Of a DNA stretch of 64,000 nt, positions 35,045-44,247 are shown one piece after another. The DNA lies in the NCBI GenBank assembly GCA_964584805.1, contig CAZPAY010000002.1, positions 1 to 64,000 of the forward strand, read 5' to 3'. Below the pieces are notes generated by a model that saw only the letters and a program-made list of their open reading frames with translations, made no database searches and had not been told where the DNA came from. Each line of letters opens with the position of its first letter. Position 1 is the first letter of the stretch. The position numbers and the translations under genes were made by a program. The DNA comes from JABHIE01 sp964584805 (GTDB lineage Bacteria > Planctomycetota > UBA1135).

Positions 35045-35471
35045 GAGCGATCTCCCAGGAATCAGTCCAGACATAAAGCGTGAGGTAAATCAGAACCCCG
35101 GTAATCGAAACATAAATCCAAATCGGAAAAGTAATTTTTGCGAGTTTGCGATGGGATTCGCGGCGGCCTTTTATGCCGAGGAATGCTACCCGAATGGCCA
35201 GAAATGGCACAATCGCGGCCAATACCGTATGCGTGAGTAGCAAGACTAAGTACGCGGTTTTCCAGGAATCAGGCCCCGTGTATTTGACGGTTAATGCGCC
35301 GGTCAAATGGTGCACGCCATATGAAATCAAAAAGGCACAACTCGTTAATAACGCCAACATCATCAAACGGATGTGCAACTTTTCGCGGCCCAGTTTTATC
35401 GCGATGAAGCCGCCAACAAGGAGCAAGCCGGCCGTGCCGTTTAGGGATGCATTGAGTAGGGGTAAGTTCAT
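35031..35471 (-). CDS. DUF420 (YozB/CtaM-like) membrane protein
   Basis: 146 residues, four predicted helices. Conserved-looking features are LNASLNGTAGLLLVGGF with the histidine in ISYGVHHLTG and the C-terminal IWIYVSITGVLIYL. Proteins of this family are linked to maturation of caa3-type oxidases (CtaM in staphylococci). Its place between SCO and the cytochrome/ctaA genes agrees. Overlaps SCO by 4 bp. Confidence 0.85.
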   Translation of the reverse strand: MNLPLLNASLNGTAGLLLVGGFIAIKLGREKLHIRLMMLALLTSCAFLISYGVHHLTGALTVKYTGPDSWKTAYLVLLLTHTVLAAIVPFLAIRVAFLGIKGRRESHRKLAKITFPIWIYVSITGVLIYLTLYVWTDSWEIARASL

Positions 35472-36046
35472 TCTGCCAAGACCTTTTGAATCATTGCGTC
35501 AAATTTAGCATGTTCCGTCTCTTCAAGGCCGTCGATGAAGCCGCGCACAAAACCCTTGGCGTCAATCAAGACGAATTTAGTGGAGTGGGCGATGTCGCCA
35601 TTTTCGTCCATGTCAGCCCCCATCGCGAGCTTGAGCGTTTGCTCAGAAAAACGACGGATAATGCGCGGGTCGCCTGTCGTCAGGCGCCAGTTTTTTAAGG
35701 GCAGTTCAAGCTTTTCAGCGAAGGCGGCGAGCACTTCTGGCTCATCAAATTCAGTGTCAACAGTGATGCTCAAAAACTGCACCCGCGGGTCATCAGCATA
35801 TCGCTCTGCAAACTTCTTCATTTCAAGTTGCAGGCGTGGGCATACCGAAGGACAGCGCGTAAAGAAAAAATCGACAACCCAAACCTGGCCTTCGAAATCA
35901 TTTTCGCTAAAGGGCTCGCCCGATTGGTCGGTTAATTCAATTTGATCTATAGAACCGATTGGCGTCATGTCGCCGACGTCGATGCGCTGGCTACACGAGG
36001 CGGAAAGGGCAAGACAGAAACACGGGAGGAGCAGGTGGGCTTTCAT
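35468..36046 (-). CDS. SCO1/SenC-type lipoprotein
   Basis: 192 residues. A signal peptide ends in a lipobox (LSASC), and the thioredoxin-fold domain carries CPSVC plus the histidine in GDIAHSTKFVLI. It is the first gene of the minus-strand assembly operon SCO-DUF420-cytochrome-ctaA-ctaB. It probably supplies copper to CuA or reduces its cysteines. It complements the membrane-anchored SCO at 25658-26485. Confidence 0.9.
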   Translation of the reverse strand: MKAHLLLPCFCLALSASCSQRIDVGDMTPIGSIDQIELTDQSGEPFSENDFEGQVWVVDFFFTRCPSVCPRLQLEMKKFAERYADDPRVQFLSITVDTEFDEPEVLAAFAEKLELPLKNWRLTTGDPRIIRRFSEQTLKLAMGADMDENGDIAHSTKFVLIDAKGFVRGFIDGLEETEHAKFDAMIQKVLAE

Positions 36047-36416
36047 GACGAATTGCCCAATAGGTTAAACGAACCGCATGATTCTCCCGCTTTCTTTTGT
36101 GGCGTTTGCCAGGCTCCGCTGGCACTGCTGCTGCGTTTGGTGGCCTAATTTTTTAGATGCTCAACAAGTGCCTTTCACCAAAATATATTAGAGTCGTGCC
36201 TCTTTCTAGATTTGAACGCTGGCTTGGATGCACAATCTCATACTTGGATAGGTTGTGGTTCGCAGTTGCCGTTGGCGTCCACCCAATATGATGCGGTGTT
36301 TTGCTTTCAATCTCTCCATCCTCCCGGGGTGCTTCTTGCTGATTGTTGCAACGCGAGCAGAATATAAAGAACGGCACGGGCAGAACTTAGGCTTCCTCAA
36401 GGGGTAAACTAAGTGC
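36047..36416. other. 370-bp intergenic region between divergent operons
   Basis: Separates the minus-strand oxidase assembly operon from the plus-strand operon starting at 36417, so it must hold two divergent promoters. I cannot place -35/-10 pairs with confidence. No coding frame with family signal was seen. It contains a sequence at 36078-36149 resembling the 5' end of the small gene at 31068. No clear terminator or repeat. Confidence 0.5.
36078..36149 (+). pseudogene. Decayed partial copy of the small oxidase-operon gene at 31068
   Basis: From 36078 the sequence reads ATGATTCTCCCGCTTTC and then TTTTGTGGCGTTTGC; the gene at 31068 has GTGATTCTTCCTCTTTC followed by the same second stretch. 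The translated start (ILPLSFVAFA) is identical in the two. After this the copy has about 22 extra bases, then resumes TGCGTTTG similarity and stops at 36149 after about 23 codons. It looks like a duplicated and broken remnant. The similarity is short, so chance or a shared regulatory element cannot be ruled out. Confidence 0.35.
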
Positions 36417-38051
36417 ATGGCTTCCCTTTCCCTTTTCCGCTTTTTTGCGCGCTTTCATTTGTGGAAGCCGGCGGTATTGCTTGAACAGGCGCAAAAGTCA
36501 TTTGACTCGGGTGACTTGAATCTCGCAGAAGAGCTATCAAACCGAGCGATTCAGCGCGCGCCGGAGTGGGCTGAGCCAGCATTCATGATGGCTCGTATAG
36601 CCAAGAGCCGCCAACAAAAATCCGAAGAGGAGGGCTGGCTAATGCATACGCTTGACTGCGATAGTCGACACACGGATGCTGAGAAAGCGTTGCTCAAGAT
36701 TCGAGCTTGGCAGTATCAACCCATAATGCTTGGTTGGAAGCGCTTCCACGCAGCCGAGTTTGGTGCCGCTGGCACGCATTTTTCGGAAGCCTTGGAGCAG
36801 ATTCCAGAACGCGTCCCAGAGATGTTTCGCGCGGAGGTTCTCGAAGCAATGGGTTGGTGCGCCTGGGAGTCGGCAAATTACGAAGCGGGCATCGCGCATT
36901 TTCGTGCCGCATTAGAGCACGAGCCAGATCGGGCTGGGCCGCACAAAGGGCTAGGGATGTGCTTGTTTCGCGCAAATAATCCAGCTGCTGCAGAGGCTTC
37001 ATTAATGCGAGCTTTGCAAATCAACCCTGATTTGTTTGACGCGCGAGCTTTTCGTGGGTGGGTCGCGTGTTCGCAGGCTCAGTGGCAGTCGGCCCTTGAG
37101 CACTTTGAAGCTTCCCGCAAAATTAATGCCTTGTCGGGGGATGCCTGCTGGGGGTTGGCCTGGGCTTGCGCTAATCTGGGTCGCATTTCCGAATCGTTTG
37201 TCGCCTATCGCGAAGCTTTCCAACTTGAGCCCGATCATGCAACTCGCGCCCAGACCTTGCGTTGGTTCATGGCTGACTCCATCTGGAACGAGATGCTCCT
37301 TCCTTTTGCAATGAGTTTGCTTAAAGCGGGTCGGGGCGAGGCGGCGCTTGAAGTTTTGGAGGCATCTTTCGGCAAAGTGCCGAGGGTGCAGTGGGCCGGC
37401 GGCCGTGCTTTTGCGCTATTGCAGCTTGGCCGACCGCGTGAAGTTGAGAGTGCCTTGTCGCGCCTCGAAACGAGTGAGTTAGATTTGTTACTTGAGACGG
37501 GCCACACCCCAAGGCAATTAAAGGCACTCGCGGCACAAGCACAGGGGCATTTTGAAGCGGCGCTTGGGCACATGGAGCTCGCCATGAAACATAGCGACCA
37601 TCTGGGGCTTCGGTTAGACATGGCTCTACTATGGTCGGACATTGGCGCGACAAACAAGGCTATCGAACTGTATTCCCGCCTTTTGGACGAGCCTCAGGTC
37701 TCTGCATCTGCTGCGGCTGGCCTGGCGTCCTTGGAAAAATCAAGCGATGCTAGCCTTTTAGACGCACTTGAAAGCCATCTAACGGGTGGTTTGGCACATG
37801 GCATGGACACCACATCTGACAATGCCAATATCTTGCCGGGGGCTTCGCCCCAAGCCATCTGGCTGCAAGCACTCCAGGCTCAAAGCCTGGGCGATTTCGA
37901 AAGCGCACTTACATTAATTCGAAGCCAAATACAGGGGAACCTCACACCTTCTGCGTGGTTTCTATTTGGCGCGCAGGTTGCTGACAAACTCGGTGACTTG
38001 CGTTTGTCGCGTGAATGGAAATCCGCGGCCTCATCCTACTTAGCATCATGA
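36417..38051 (+). CDS. Cytoplasmic TPR-repeat protein, first gene of the eight-gene operon
   Basis: 544 residues, no clear signal peptide; a basic/aromatic N-terminus precedes a series of about a dozen tetratricopeptide-like helical pairs. Examples are EVLEAMGWCAWESANYEAGI, GPHKGLGMCLFRANNPAAAE and WGLAWACANLGRISESFVAY. These form a protein-protein scaffold. No enzymatic motif is visible. The stop overlaps the ATG of the PqqD-like gene by 4 bp. Its repeats share the G-W-x-x-W/A flavour with the secreted TPR protein at 39350, so the two may be related paralogues on opposite sides of the membrane. Confidence 0.8.
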   Translation: MASLSLFRFFARFHLWKPAVLLEQAQKSFDSGDLNLAEELSNRAIQRAPEWAEPAFMMARIAKSRQQKSEEEGWLMHTLDCDSRHTDAEKALLKIRAWQYQPIMLGWKRFHAAEFGAAGTHFSEALEQIPERVPEMFRAEVLEAMGWCAWESANYEAGIAHFRAALEHEPDRAGPHKGLGMCLFRANNPAAAEASLMRALQINPDLFDARAFRGWVACSQAQWQSALEHFEASRKINALSGDACWGLAWACANLGRISESFVAYREAFQLEPDHATRAQTLRWFMADSIWNEMLLPFAMSLLKAGRGEAALEVLEASFGKVPRVQWAGGRAFALLQLGRPREVESALSRLETSELDLLLETGHTPRQLKALAAQAQGHFEAALGHMELAMKHSDHLGLRLDMALLWSDIGATNKAIELYSRLLDEPQVSASAAAGLASLEKSSDASLLDALESHLTGGLAHGMDTTSDNANILPGASPQAIWLQALQAQSLGDFESALTLIRSQIQGNLTPSAWFLFGAQVADKLGDLRLSREWKSAASSYLAS

Positions 38052-38302
38052 AACTTCGATCCAACCTCCAGTGGCGTCGCGAGGGCGGCGCGCCAGGCTA
38101 TTTGTTTGACCCACGCACGGGCAATGTGCATGGTCTTAATGACACAGCTTCATTTTTGCTCACGCGCATCGAAGCGGGTGATGGCCGGGCCGCATTAATT
38201 GATGCGGTTGTTGCTGAATTTGAGGTCTATCCACTCTCGGCGCATACCGATGTCGACGCATTTTTGAATACACTTCAAGATCATGACCTCATCGAGCTCT
38301 AA
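38048..38302 (+). CDS. PqqD-like recognition protein
   Basis: 84 residues from the ATG at 38048 (a longer frame starts inside the TPR gene and is rejected). The pattern YLFDPRTGNVHGLNDTASFLL, then FEVYPLSAHTDVDAFLNTL and a terminal LIEL, matches PqqD. PqqD proteins are stand-alone recognition elements that bind leader peptides and present them to modifying enzymes. Here it overlaps the ATP-grasp gene by 20 bp. The family assignment is firm; no precursor peptide is visible within the operon, so the bound partner is unknown. Confidence 0.85.
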   Translation: MKLRSNLQWRREGGAPGYLFDPRTGNVHGLNDTASFLLTRIEAGDGRAALIDAVVAEFEVYPLSAHTDVDAFLNTLQDHDLIEL

Positions 38303-39350
38303 AAAACCTGTTGTCGCGGTGACAGGCCTTGAGGGCCGTGAGAATCCATACCCGGGTTTGTCTATCGCCAAGGCTTTGCGCGATGCCCGAGGTGACGACA
38401 TCACCATCCTTGGCTTTGCTTACGAGCCAACTTTGACGGGCAACTTCCGCGAGGATTTGTTTGATGCAATTTACCTGACGCCGCTTCCGGGCGATCCGGC
38501 TGCAACTTTGATGAAACGATTGCGTGAGATTCACGCCGAGTGTCCGATTGATTTACTCATTCCCGCACTTGATAGCGAGCTTGCATTATTTTCGCTCCAT
38601 CGTCAAGAGTTGTCTGACCTAGGTATTGAGATGGTGATTCCATCGCCAGAGTCTGTGAAGAATCGTTACAAGCAGCGCTTGCCTCATTGGGCGGCCGAGC
38701 GAGGTTTGCACAGCCCAGAAACTGAGGTTGTTACCGATCCCAAGACTTTCTGGAATCAAGAAAACTGGGATTTCCCCTGCTGGCTGAAAGGTTCACTCGC
38801 TGACGCATACCGAGTTAAAAGCCAAGAAGAGGCTGAGATTGTTGCAAAGCGCATTGTTGATCAATGGGGTTATCCGGTTTTGGCACAAAAAGAGGTTGTA
38901 GGCGAAGAATATGACATTTGCGCCGTAGTTCAGCCAGGAGGCGAGCCTCTTGCGATGATTACGATTCGCAAAACAGTCCTATCGGCTGCGGGAAAAGCCA
39001 TTGGCGCGGTTGTTGTTGACGACCCCGAAGCAGAGGCGGCAGGCCTCAAATTTTTGGCCGAGCTCAATTGGGAAGGCCCTCTTGAATTAGAAATGATGCG
39101 TGAGCATTCCAGTGGCCGCTACCACTTGGTTGAAGTGAACGCACGCTTTCCCGCTTGGATTGGAATGTGCCCTGGCACGGGTTTGAATTTACCCGACTTG
39201 TTGGTGCGTCTTGGCTTAGGCGAAGACTTACCCGAGACAATCGCCACACCTACGCCCGGCACCATGTTCTTGCGTAGCTCTCATACTAAATTAGGTCGTG
39301 TTACAGATCTGGGTGACTTGCTTACTAACGGAAAGTTGTCGTTGAAATAA
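38283..39350 (+). CDS. ATP-grasp ligase (PylC/carbamoyl-phosphate-synthase-like)
   Basis: 355 residues. An N-terminal Rossmann-like part opens with VVAVTGLEGRENPYPGLS. The central ATP-grasp region contains LAQKEVVGEEYDICAV and ends in LEMMREHSSGRYHLVEVN-ARFPAWI, where the Glu and Asn of EVNARFP are the metal ligands in this family. It should activate a carboxylate with ATP and join it to an amine. PylC, which makes an amide between two amino acids, is the nearest described type I can name. The substrate is unknown. The gene is followed at 39350 by the secreted TPR gene with a 1-bp TAATG overlap. Confidence 0.85.
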   Translation: MTSSSSKKPVVAVTGLEGRENPYPGLSIAKALRDARGDDITILGFAYEPTLTGNFREDLFDAIYLTPLPGDPAATLMKRLREIHAECPIDLLIPALDSELALFSLHRQELSDLGIEMVIPSPESVKNRYKQRLPHWAAERGLHSPETEVVTDPKTFWNQENWDFPCWLKGSLADAYRVKSQEEAEIVAKRIVDQWGYPVLAQKEVVGEEYDICAVVQPGGEPLAMITIRKTVLSAAGKAIGAVVVDDPEAEAAGLKFLAELNWEGPLELEMMREHSSGRYHLVEVNARFPAWIGMCPGTGLNLPDLLVRLGLGEDLPETIATPTPGTMFLRSSHTKLGRVTDLGDLLTNGKLSLK

Positions 39351-41782
39351 TGATGAAGTATTTCGCAATCATCGCTGCATTTTTTCTCACTCTGCCACTC
39401 GTTGCGCAGAAGCTTGAAAATGACCCATGGGATTTGTTCCGTCAACGCGATTACACAGAGGCGTTGGTTCAATTTGAGAAGCACGCACGCATGTACCCCG
39501 ATGTTGCGGCTATCCATGACATGTTGGGCTGGTGCAATTGGTACCTAGGTGATTTCGATGCGGCGGAAGACGGCTTCCGCGCTGCGCTCGAGCGCGATGA
39601 GGAATACAAGTGGTCTAAGATGGGGCTTGATGCGGTTGCCGCATCGCGCAAAGCGCCTCTTGCCTCGGCGAAGGCTTTGTTGGAGAGTGGTCGTTATTTG
39701 GAAGCGCGCGCCGCATTCCAAGTGTTGATTGAGGGCGATTCCGCAGGAGGTAAATCAGTGATTGCTGACGCCATGGCTGGAGAGGCCTGGTGTTTATATT
39801 CTTTGGGCCGCTATTCCGAATCTATTAAGGCTTTTCGCAAAGCATTGAAGAAAAAAGCACCGGCCGCTGATGCTTATCGCGGGATTGCCTATTGCGAATA
39901 TGCTTTATTTGATTGGAAAAGCTCGTTAGCCGCATTTGAGTTGTCATTTGAGACTGAGCCAGATGATTATTTCGCTCGGCTTACTGCCGCTTGGTGCGAG
40001 TACCAGCGCCAAAACTGGAAAAAGGCAAAAGCAGATTTTACTCGGGCAAGCCAACTTCACGAGCAGCCATGGGGTGCAAAAAAGGGCCTCGGCTGGACGG
40101 CTTGGAAGATGGGTCAACTCAAAGACGCTCTTCAGTTTTTCACATCAGCGGTAACGGATTCACCTTATGCGTTAGACGATGACATTCGCGCGCTTGCGGA
40201 GCAGCAAGACGCATGGGGTTCACTCTTCTTGCAAGCGGGGTGGTCATCATTGCGTTGGCAACTTGATTATCAGGCGAAGACCGAGTTTGATACGGCGCGT
40301 CAATTAGATCCAACAGATAGTGAGGCTTTAGCCGGTTATGCGATTGCAGAGTTTCGACTTGGCAATTACTTAAACACTCTCGATACGATTGACCGCTTGG
40401 GCCAATCCGCCGAAAGCGAAAAGGCACGGCGTTTTCCGGTGTTGTTAGAAAACGGTCAAAGTGACAGCATCGCCATGAACATGATGAGCCTACGCGCCTG
40501 GTCGTACTTGCGCCTTGGCCGTTTCGATGAGGCCGCTCAGCAATTTGCAAAGGTCAAGGAAGCGCACAGCAGCTGGGTTGATGTGATGTGCGGCGCTGCA
40601 TGGTCTGCCTGGTCACTGGGTAACCGCGACGAGGCCGACCGCGGTTTTCGCGAGGCGTTGCAAATACTACCCGGTTACTCCGATGCGATTTCTGGTTTAG
40701 AGGCTGTCAAGAAATGGCGCTTCCAAGAATACGACCGCATTTGGGTGATGCTCAAAGCGGGCGATACTGAAAAGGCTTTGCGCAAGCTTGATGCCATCCA
40801 AACGGGGGAAGGCCATCCTTATCCTGAAAGCCGTAAAGACTTGTTGTTGGCAACGCGCGGTTGGCTGCTTCACGCTTCGGGTAACGAAACGGCGGCATTA
40901 GAGGCGTTTCGCGAGGCTTTAGCGCTTTCGCCGGGGCTTGGCTTGGCGCACAAAGGTTGGGGCGATGTCTTGGCAGACCGCGGTGATTGGGCCGCCGCCT
41001 CGGATCGATACGCCCGCGCTTTGACTGATTCGCAGTACGAAAACGATGCCGATGTCATGAGTGATTACGCCTGGGCTTTGCTCGAAGGCGGGCGTATTGA
41101 TGAAAGCCTTGAGGCTTTCCGTTCGGCGCTTATTTTTGACAATTCTTGTGTCGATGCTCAGGCAGGCTTGGGCTTTACTCATCTTGAGATGGGTGAGATG
41201 GTCGAAGGTCGCATTGAACTAGAGCGCGCGGCTTGGCTTGATCCAAACATTGGTAAGCACCGTCGGCTGAAAATCTATATCGACACGGTGAAAGAGCTCT
41301 GGAAACTTCATGTCATCCTTGGTTGGTCTTGGTTTCAGCGCGGCGACTACGGGCAGGCCGAGCAAGAGTTTTTGTTGGCTCAGCGCCGCGACCCGTTTTC
41401 CGATTACAAGCGTGGCTTGGGTCTGGTCTACGTCCGTCGCGGTGAGCTGGATCGCGGTAGGAAAATTATCGACAACTACATTGAGTCGCTTCCGGAAAAA
41501 GAAACGCCCTGGGGCATCGCTTCGACAACGCTCAGTGAATTGGGCTGGGCTTATTACGCAAAGGGCGAAGCCAATGAGGCGAATCGTGTGTTTAAGGATT
41601 TGGCGGCTTTGCATACGGGCGAGCGCTTGCTGTACGCAGACCCTTTTGATGGCCAAGGCTGGTGCCAACTGCGCCTGGACCACGAGTCAAAAGCGCGAGC
41701 GGCGTTTTTGAAGGCAATCGAAATCGACCCTCGTTACGAAAATAGTTTGAAAGGCCTTGAAGCCTTAAAGGAGATGCAATGA
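39350..41782 (+). CDS. Secreted TPR-repeat protein
   Basis: 810 residues with a signal peptide (MKYFAIIAAFFLTLPLVAQ). About sixteen TPR-like pairs fill the rest; examples are IHDMLGWCNWYLGDFDAAE, AMAGEAWCLYSLGRYSESI and KKGLGWTAWKMGQLKDALQ. Many repeats begin with a Gly/Ala-Trp pair. No enzyme domain is visible. It should be a periplasmic or surface-located scaffold. The ATGATG start overlaps the previous stop by one base, and the stop overlaps the next gene's ATG by 4 bp, with a GGAG ribosome site for the next gene. Confidence 0.82.
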   Translation: MMKYFAIIAAFFLTLPLVAQKLENDPWDLFRQRDYTEALVQFEKHARMYPDVAAIHDMLGWCNWYLGDFDAAEDGFRAALERDEEYKWSKMGLDAVAASRKAPLASAKALLESGRYLEARAAFQVLIEGDSAGGKSVIADAMAGEAWCLYSLGRYSESIKAFRKALKKKAPAADAYRGIAYCEYALFDWKSSLAAFELSFETEPDDYFARLTAAWCEYQRQNWKKAKADFTRASQLHEQPWGAKKGLGWTAWKMGQLKDALQFFTSAVTDSPYALDDDIRALAEQQDAWGSLFLQAGWSSLRWQLDYQAKTEFDTARQLDPTDSEALAGYAIAEFRLGNYLNTLDTIDRLGQSAESEKARRFPVLLENGQSDSIAMNMMSLRAWSYLRLGRFDEAAQQFAKVKEAHSSWVDVMCGAAWSAWSLGNRDEADRGFREALQILPGYSDAISGLEAVKKWRFQEYDRIWVMLKAGDTEKALRKLDAIQTGEGHPYPESRKDLLLATRGWLLHASGNETAALEAFREALALSPGLGLAHKGWGDVLADRGDWAAASDRYARALTDSQYENDADVMSDYAWALLEGGRIDESLEAFRSALIFDNSCVDAQAGLGFTHLEMGEMVEGRIELERAAWLDPNIGKHRRLKIYIDTVKELWKLHVILGWSWFQRGDYGQAEQEFLLAQRRDPFSDYKRGLGLVYVRRGELDRGRKIIDNYIESLPEKETPWGIASTTLSELGWAYYAKGEANEANRVFKDLAALHTGERLLYADPFDGQGWCQLRLDHESKARAAFLKAIEIDPRYENSLKGLEALKEMQ

Positions 41783-42858
41783 GTTTACCTCGAGTCGCAG
41801 TTGTTGGCCTAGAAGATGGGCCCACCATTGACCCTGGCACGGGCGTTTTAGCCTGTTTGCCGAGCGAAGAATTTTTCCGTATTGCGATTGTGACTTCCGC
41901 AACGCAAAGTGGCGCGTGGCGGCCTGGCGTGGCCGATTTAGTGATTCAAATTACTGACTGGAGAGTGAGTGAAGCTGCGTTTATGCACGAGCTCGGGCTC
42001 GCCGTCGCAAAACATGGCATCCAGGCGGTGCTTCCAGGAAATGCGGCTATCGCCCAAGTGCTTGCGCGTGGTGAAATTGTATTGACATCGGCCGGCGCCT
42101 GCTCATCTCAATTAGATCCGATTGCACTTGCGACGCTTTCCGCAAAAGGGATGCCTCAACTCGCAGAAGCAGCGGGCCTGCCCATGATGGCCTTTTCTGC
42201 TGTGGTCTATGACGACCGCAACAGCCGCCCTACCTTGGAGGATTTCGATTACGCTCTTTGGTGGCCGATGTTTTTGAGTGCGGGTGACGGTCAGCGCCGG
42301 CGCGTGATTGATGCGGCAGCCGCCGTAAAGGCCGCGCGTGATTTGGCAGACGGCGCAAGCGCTCTTGGGCAACAAGGCGCGATGCATTTGACAGGTGCTT
42401 CTTATGTGCCTGACCGCGTGCATGAAGTCTGCTTGGTTCGTGATAATACTGGCTTGGAATTGGGCGCTGCAGCCGTGCGTGTTTTGGGCGATGACTCCCA
42501 TTCACGACCTTGGTTTGCAGTCAGCGTTGACGCACCTGCATTATTCGAGGCCGCTCATAGATTTGCCACTGTTGCCGCTATCGCAGGCCCCGTCACCTTC
42601 ACAGTGCAAGAGTATGACCGAGCTTATTTTGTCTTGGACGCCCGGCCAGGCTTCCCAGAATGGATTGAAATCGTCAATCTCGATGGCCCTAATTTGCCAG
42701 TGCTCTGGGTGAATCATTTACTCGGCGCATCTGCAAGTTCCGCCGAAACCCCACAAAGAGTTCCTGCAGGGGCACTCTTTTCACAATCGGCCGATGACCT
42801 TGTCGTCGACCCAGGCCTGCCTGTCGCTTTGGCAAGCCAAGGAGAAATCACACCATGA
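41779..42858 (+). CDS. Degenerate ATP-grasp paralogue
   Basis: 359 residues. The opening VAVVGLEDGPTIDPGTG and the ending FVLDARPGFPEWIEIVNL followed by PNLPVLWVNHLLG align with the start and end of the ATP-grasp ligase at 38283 (EVNARFPAWIG and LNLPDLLVRLGLG). The metal-binding Glu and Asn of EVNAR are lost (here VLDAR), and the middle section lacks the usual lysine-bearing ATP loop. I therefore read it as an inactive or altered paralogue that may bind the product or pair with the active ligase. Overlaps the decarboxylase gene by 4 bp. Confidence 0.68.
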   Translation: MSLPRVAVVGLEDGPTIDPGTGVLACLPSEEFFRIAIVTSATQSGAWRPGVADLVIQITDWRVSEAAFMHELGLAVAKHGIQAVLPGNAAIAQVLARGEIVLTSAGACSSQLDPIALATLSAKGMPQLAEAAGLPMMAFSAVVYDDRNSRPTLEDFDYALWWPMFLSAGDGQRRRVIDAAAAVKAARDLADGASALGQQGAMHLTGASYVPDRVHEVCLVRDNTGLELGAAAVRVLGDDSHSRPWFAVSVDAPALFEAAHRFATVAAIAGPVTFTVQEYDRAYFVLDARPGFPEWIEIVNLDGPNLPVLWVNHLLGASASSAETPQRVPAGALFSQSADDLVVDPGLPVALASQGEITP

Positions 42859-44243
42859 CTGACCGTAAACCTTACTCTAGCCCCGAGCTTCAATCACTGC
42901 CTGGTGGCCCAATGAGTCGTCCGCCGCTTGACTGCCGCCGCCCTGCGCCGATTTCAAAAATCGCAGGCCATGATGTCCGGGGCTTGGTAGAGCGCTTTGG
43001 CTCGCCACTCTATGTCATTGATGACGAAAAAATGCGTGCGCAGTATCGTCGCATGATTGGCGCATTCCGCGCGAGTTGGCCTGACACTTGGATTGGCACA
43101 TCGGTAAAAACGAATTACCTTTCTTGCATGGTTGCGACCATGCGCGAAGAGGGTGCGTGGGGCGAGGTCGTTTCTGGTTTTGAATATCGCCTCTGCCGCG
43201 ATTTAGGTATCCCCGGGAACGAAATCATTTTTAACGGACCTTGGAAAACGGATGATGACATCCGTACTGCTTTTGCTGAAGGCGCGATTGTAAACCTCGA
43301 TGGCGACGATGAGCTTGAGCGTGTGATTGCGATTGCAAACGACATGGGTAAAGAAGTTGCGGTTGGCTTGCGGCTTAACATGCAGTTGAATTACCCGCCA
43401 TGGGATAAGTTTGGTTTTAAACTCGAAAACGATCACGCTCTTGAGGCAGCGCGCATCATTGCACGCGAGCCAAACCTGCGGCTGGAAGGCTTGCATATGC
43501 ATGTTGGCACTTACCTGCCTGACCCAGCGCTTTACGGTCGAGCCATGGCGGAAGTTGTGAGCTTGGCGTTGCGCCTTGAGCGCGAACTTGACGCTGAGAT
43601 GAAATACCTTGATCTCGGTGGGGGTTACGCCACGCGCAATACCCTCCATGACACGATGTTGCCGGGTGAGGCGATGACTGCAACACCTGAGGCTTACGCA
43701 GAAGCTGTAACGAAGCCATTGCGCCAAGCCGTGAGTCAGTTCAAAGGCTCGCCACGCTTGTTTATCGAGCCAGGGCGCATCTTGGTTGATGAATCAGCGT
43801 CGATGATTTCCACAGTGCGTGCGGTCAAGCATATGTCGGGCGGTCAAAAAGCTGCCTTGCTCGATGCGGGCGTGCATATTTTGCCGACGGCCTATTGGTA
43901 TGACCACGAAATCCGTCCTGTTGAAGACAAAGGCGCGACGATGGAAAATTACCGTATGGTTGGCCCGCTTTGTATGCAAATTGATGTCGTCCGCAAAGAC
44001 ATTAATTTACCGGCTTTGAGTCGCGACGATTTATTGGTGATCGAAAATGTTGGCGCGTACAACTTTTCGCAATCGATTCAGTTCATTTATATGCGGCCGA
44101 CTTATGTCATGGCGCACGCAAATGGCGTCGATGTCGTACGACTTCCTGAAGAGGATGATTATGTGCGCTCGCAAGAGCGGCTACCCGCTCATTTGATTAA
44201 TGACGAAACGCGTGACTCTGTGCTTGTGCGTGATGTAACCTAG
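42855..44243 (+). CDS. PLP-dependent decarboxylase of the DapDC/ODC fold
   Basis: 462 residues, fold-type III decarboxylase. Active-site features are intact: Lys85 in GTSVKTNYL would bind PLP; GGGYA (255-259) and EPGR (305-308) contact the phosphate; Cys373 in GPLCMQID and Tyr402 in VGAYNF are the catalytic pair. Diaminopimelate decarboxylases normally have Cys-Glu-Ser at the catalytic cysteine; here it is Cys-Met-Gln, so meso-DAP is an unlikely substrate. A 33-residue N-terminal extension is Pro-rich. It probably removes a carboxylate from an amino-acid-like intermediate of the same operon. Followed after 4 bp by the UT-Sir2 fusion. Confidence 0.85.
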   Translation: MTDRKPYSSPELQSLPGGPMSRPPLDCRRPAPISKIAGHDVRGLVERFGSPLYVIDDEKMRAQYRRMIGAFRASWPDTWIGTSVKTNYLSCMVATMREEGAWGEVVSGFEYRLCRDLGIPGNEIIFNGPWKTDDDIRTAFAEGAIVNLDGDDELERVIAIANDMGKEVAVGLRLNMQLNYPPWDKFGFKLENDHALEAARIIAREPNLRLEGLHMHVGTYLPDPALYGRAMAEVVSLALRLERELDAEMKYLDLGGGYATRNTLHDTMLPGEAMTATPEAYAEAVTKPLRQAVSQFKGSPRLFIEPGRILVDESASMISTVRAVKHMSGGQKAALLDAGVHILPTAYWYDHEIRPVEDKGATMENYRMVGPLCMQIDVVRKDINLPALSRDDLLVIENVGAYNFSQSIQFIYMRPTYVMAHANGVDVVRLPEEDDYVRSQERLPAHLINDETRDSVLVRDVT

Positions 44244-44247
44244 CCGC

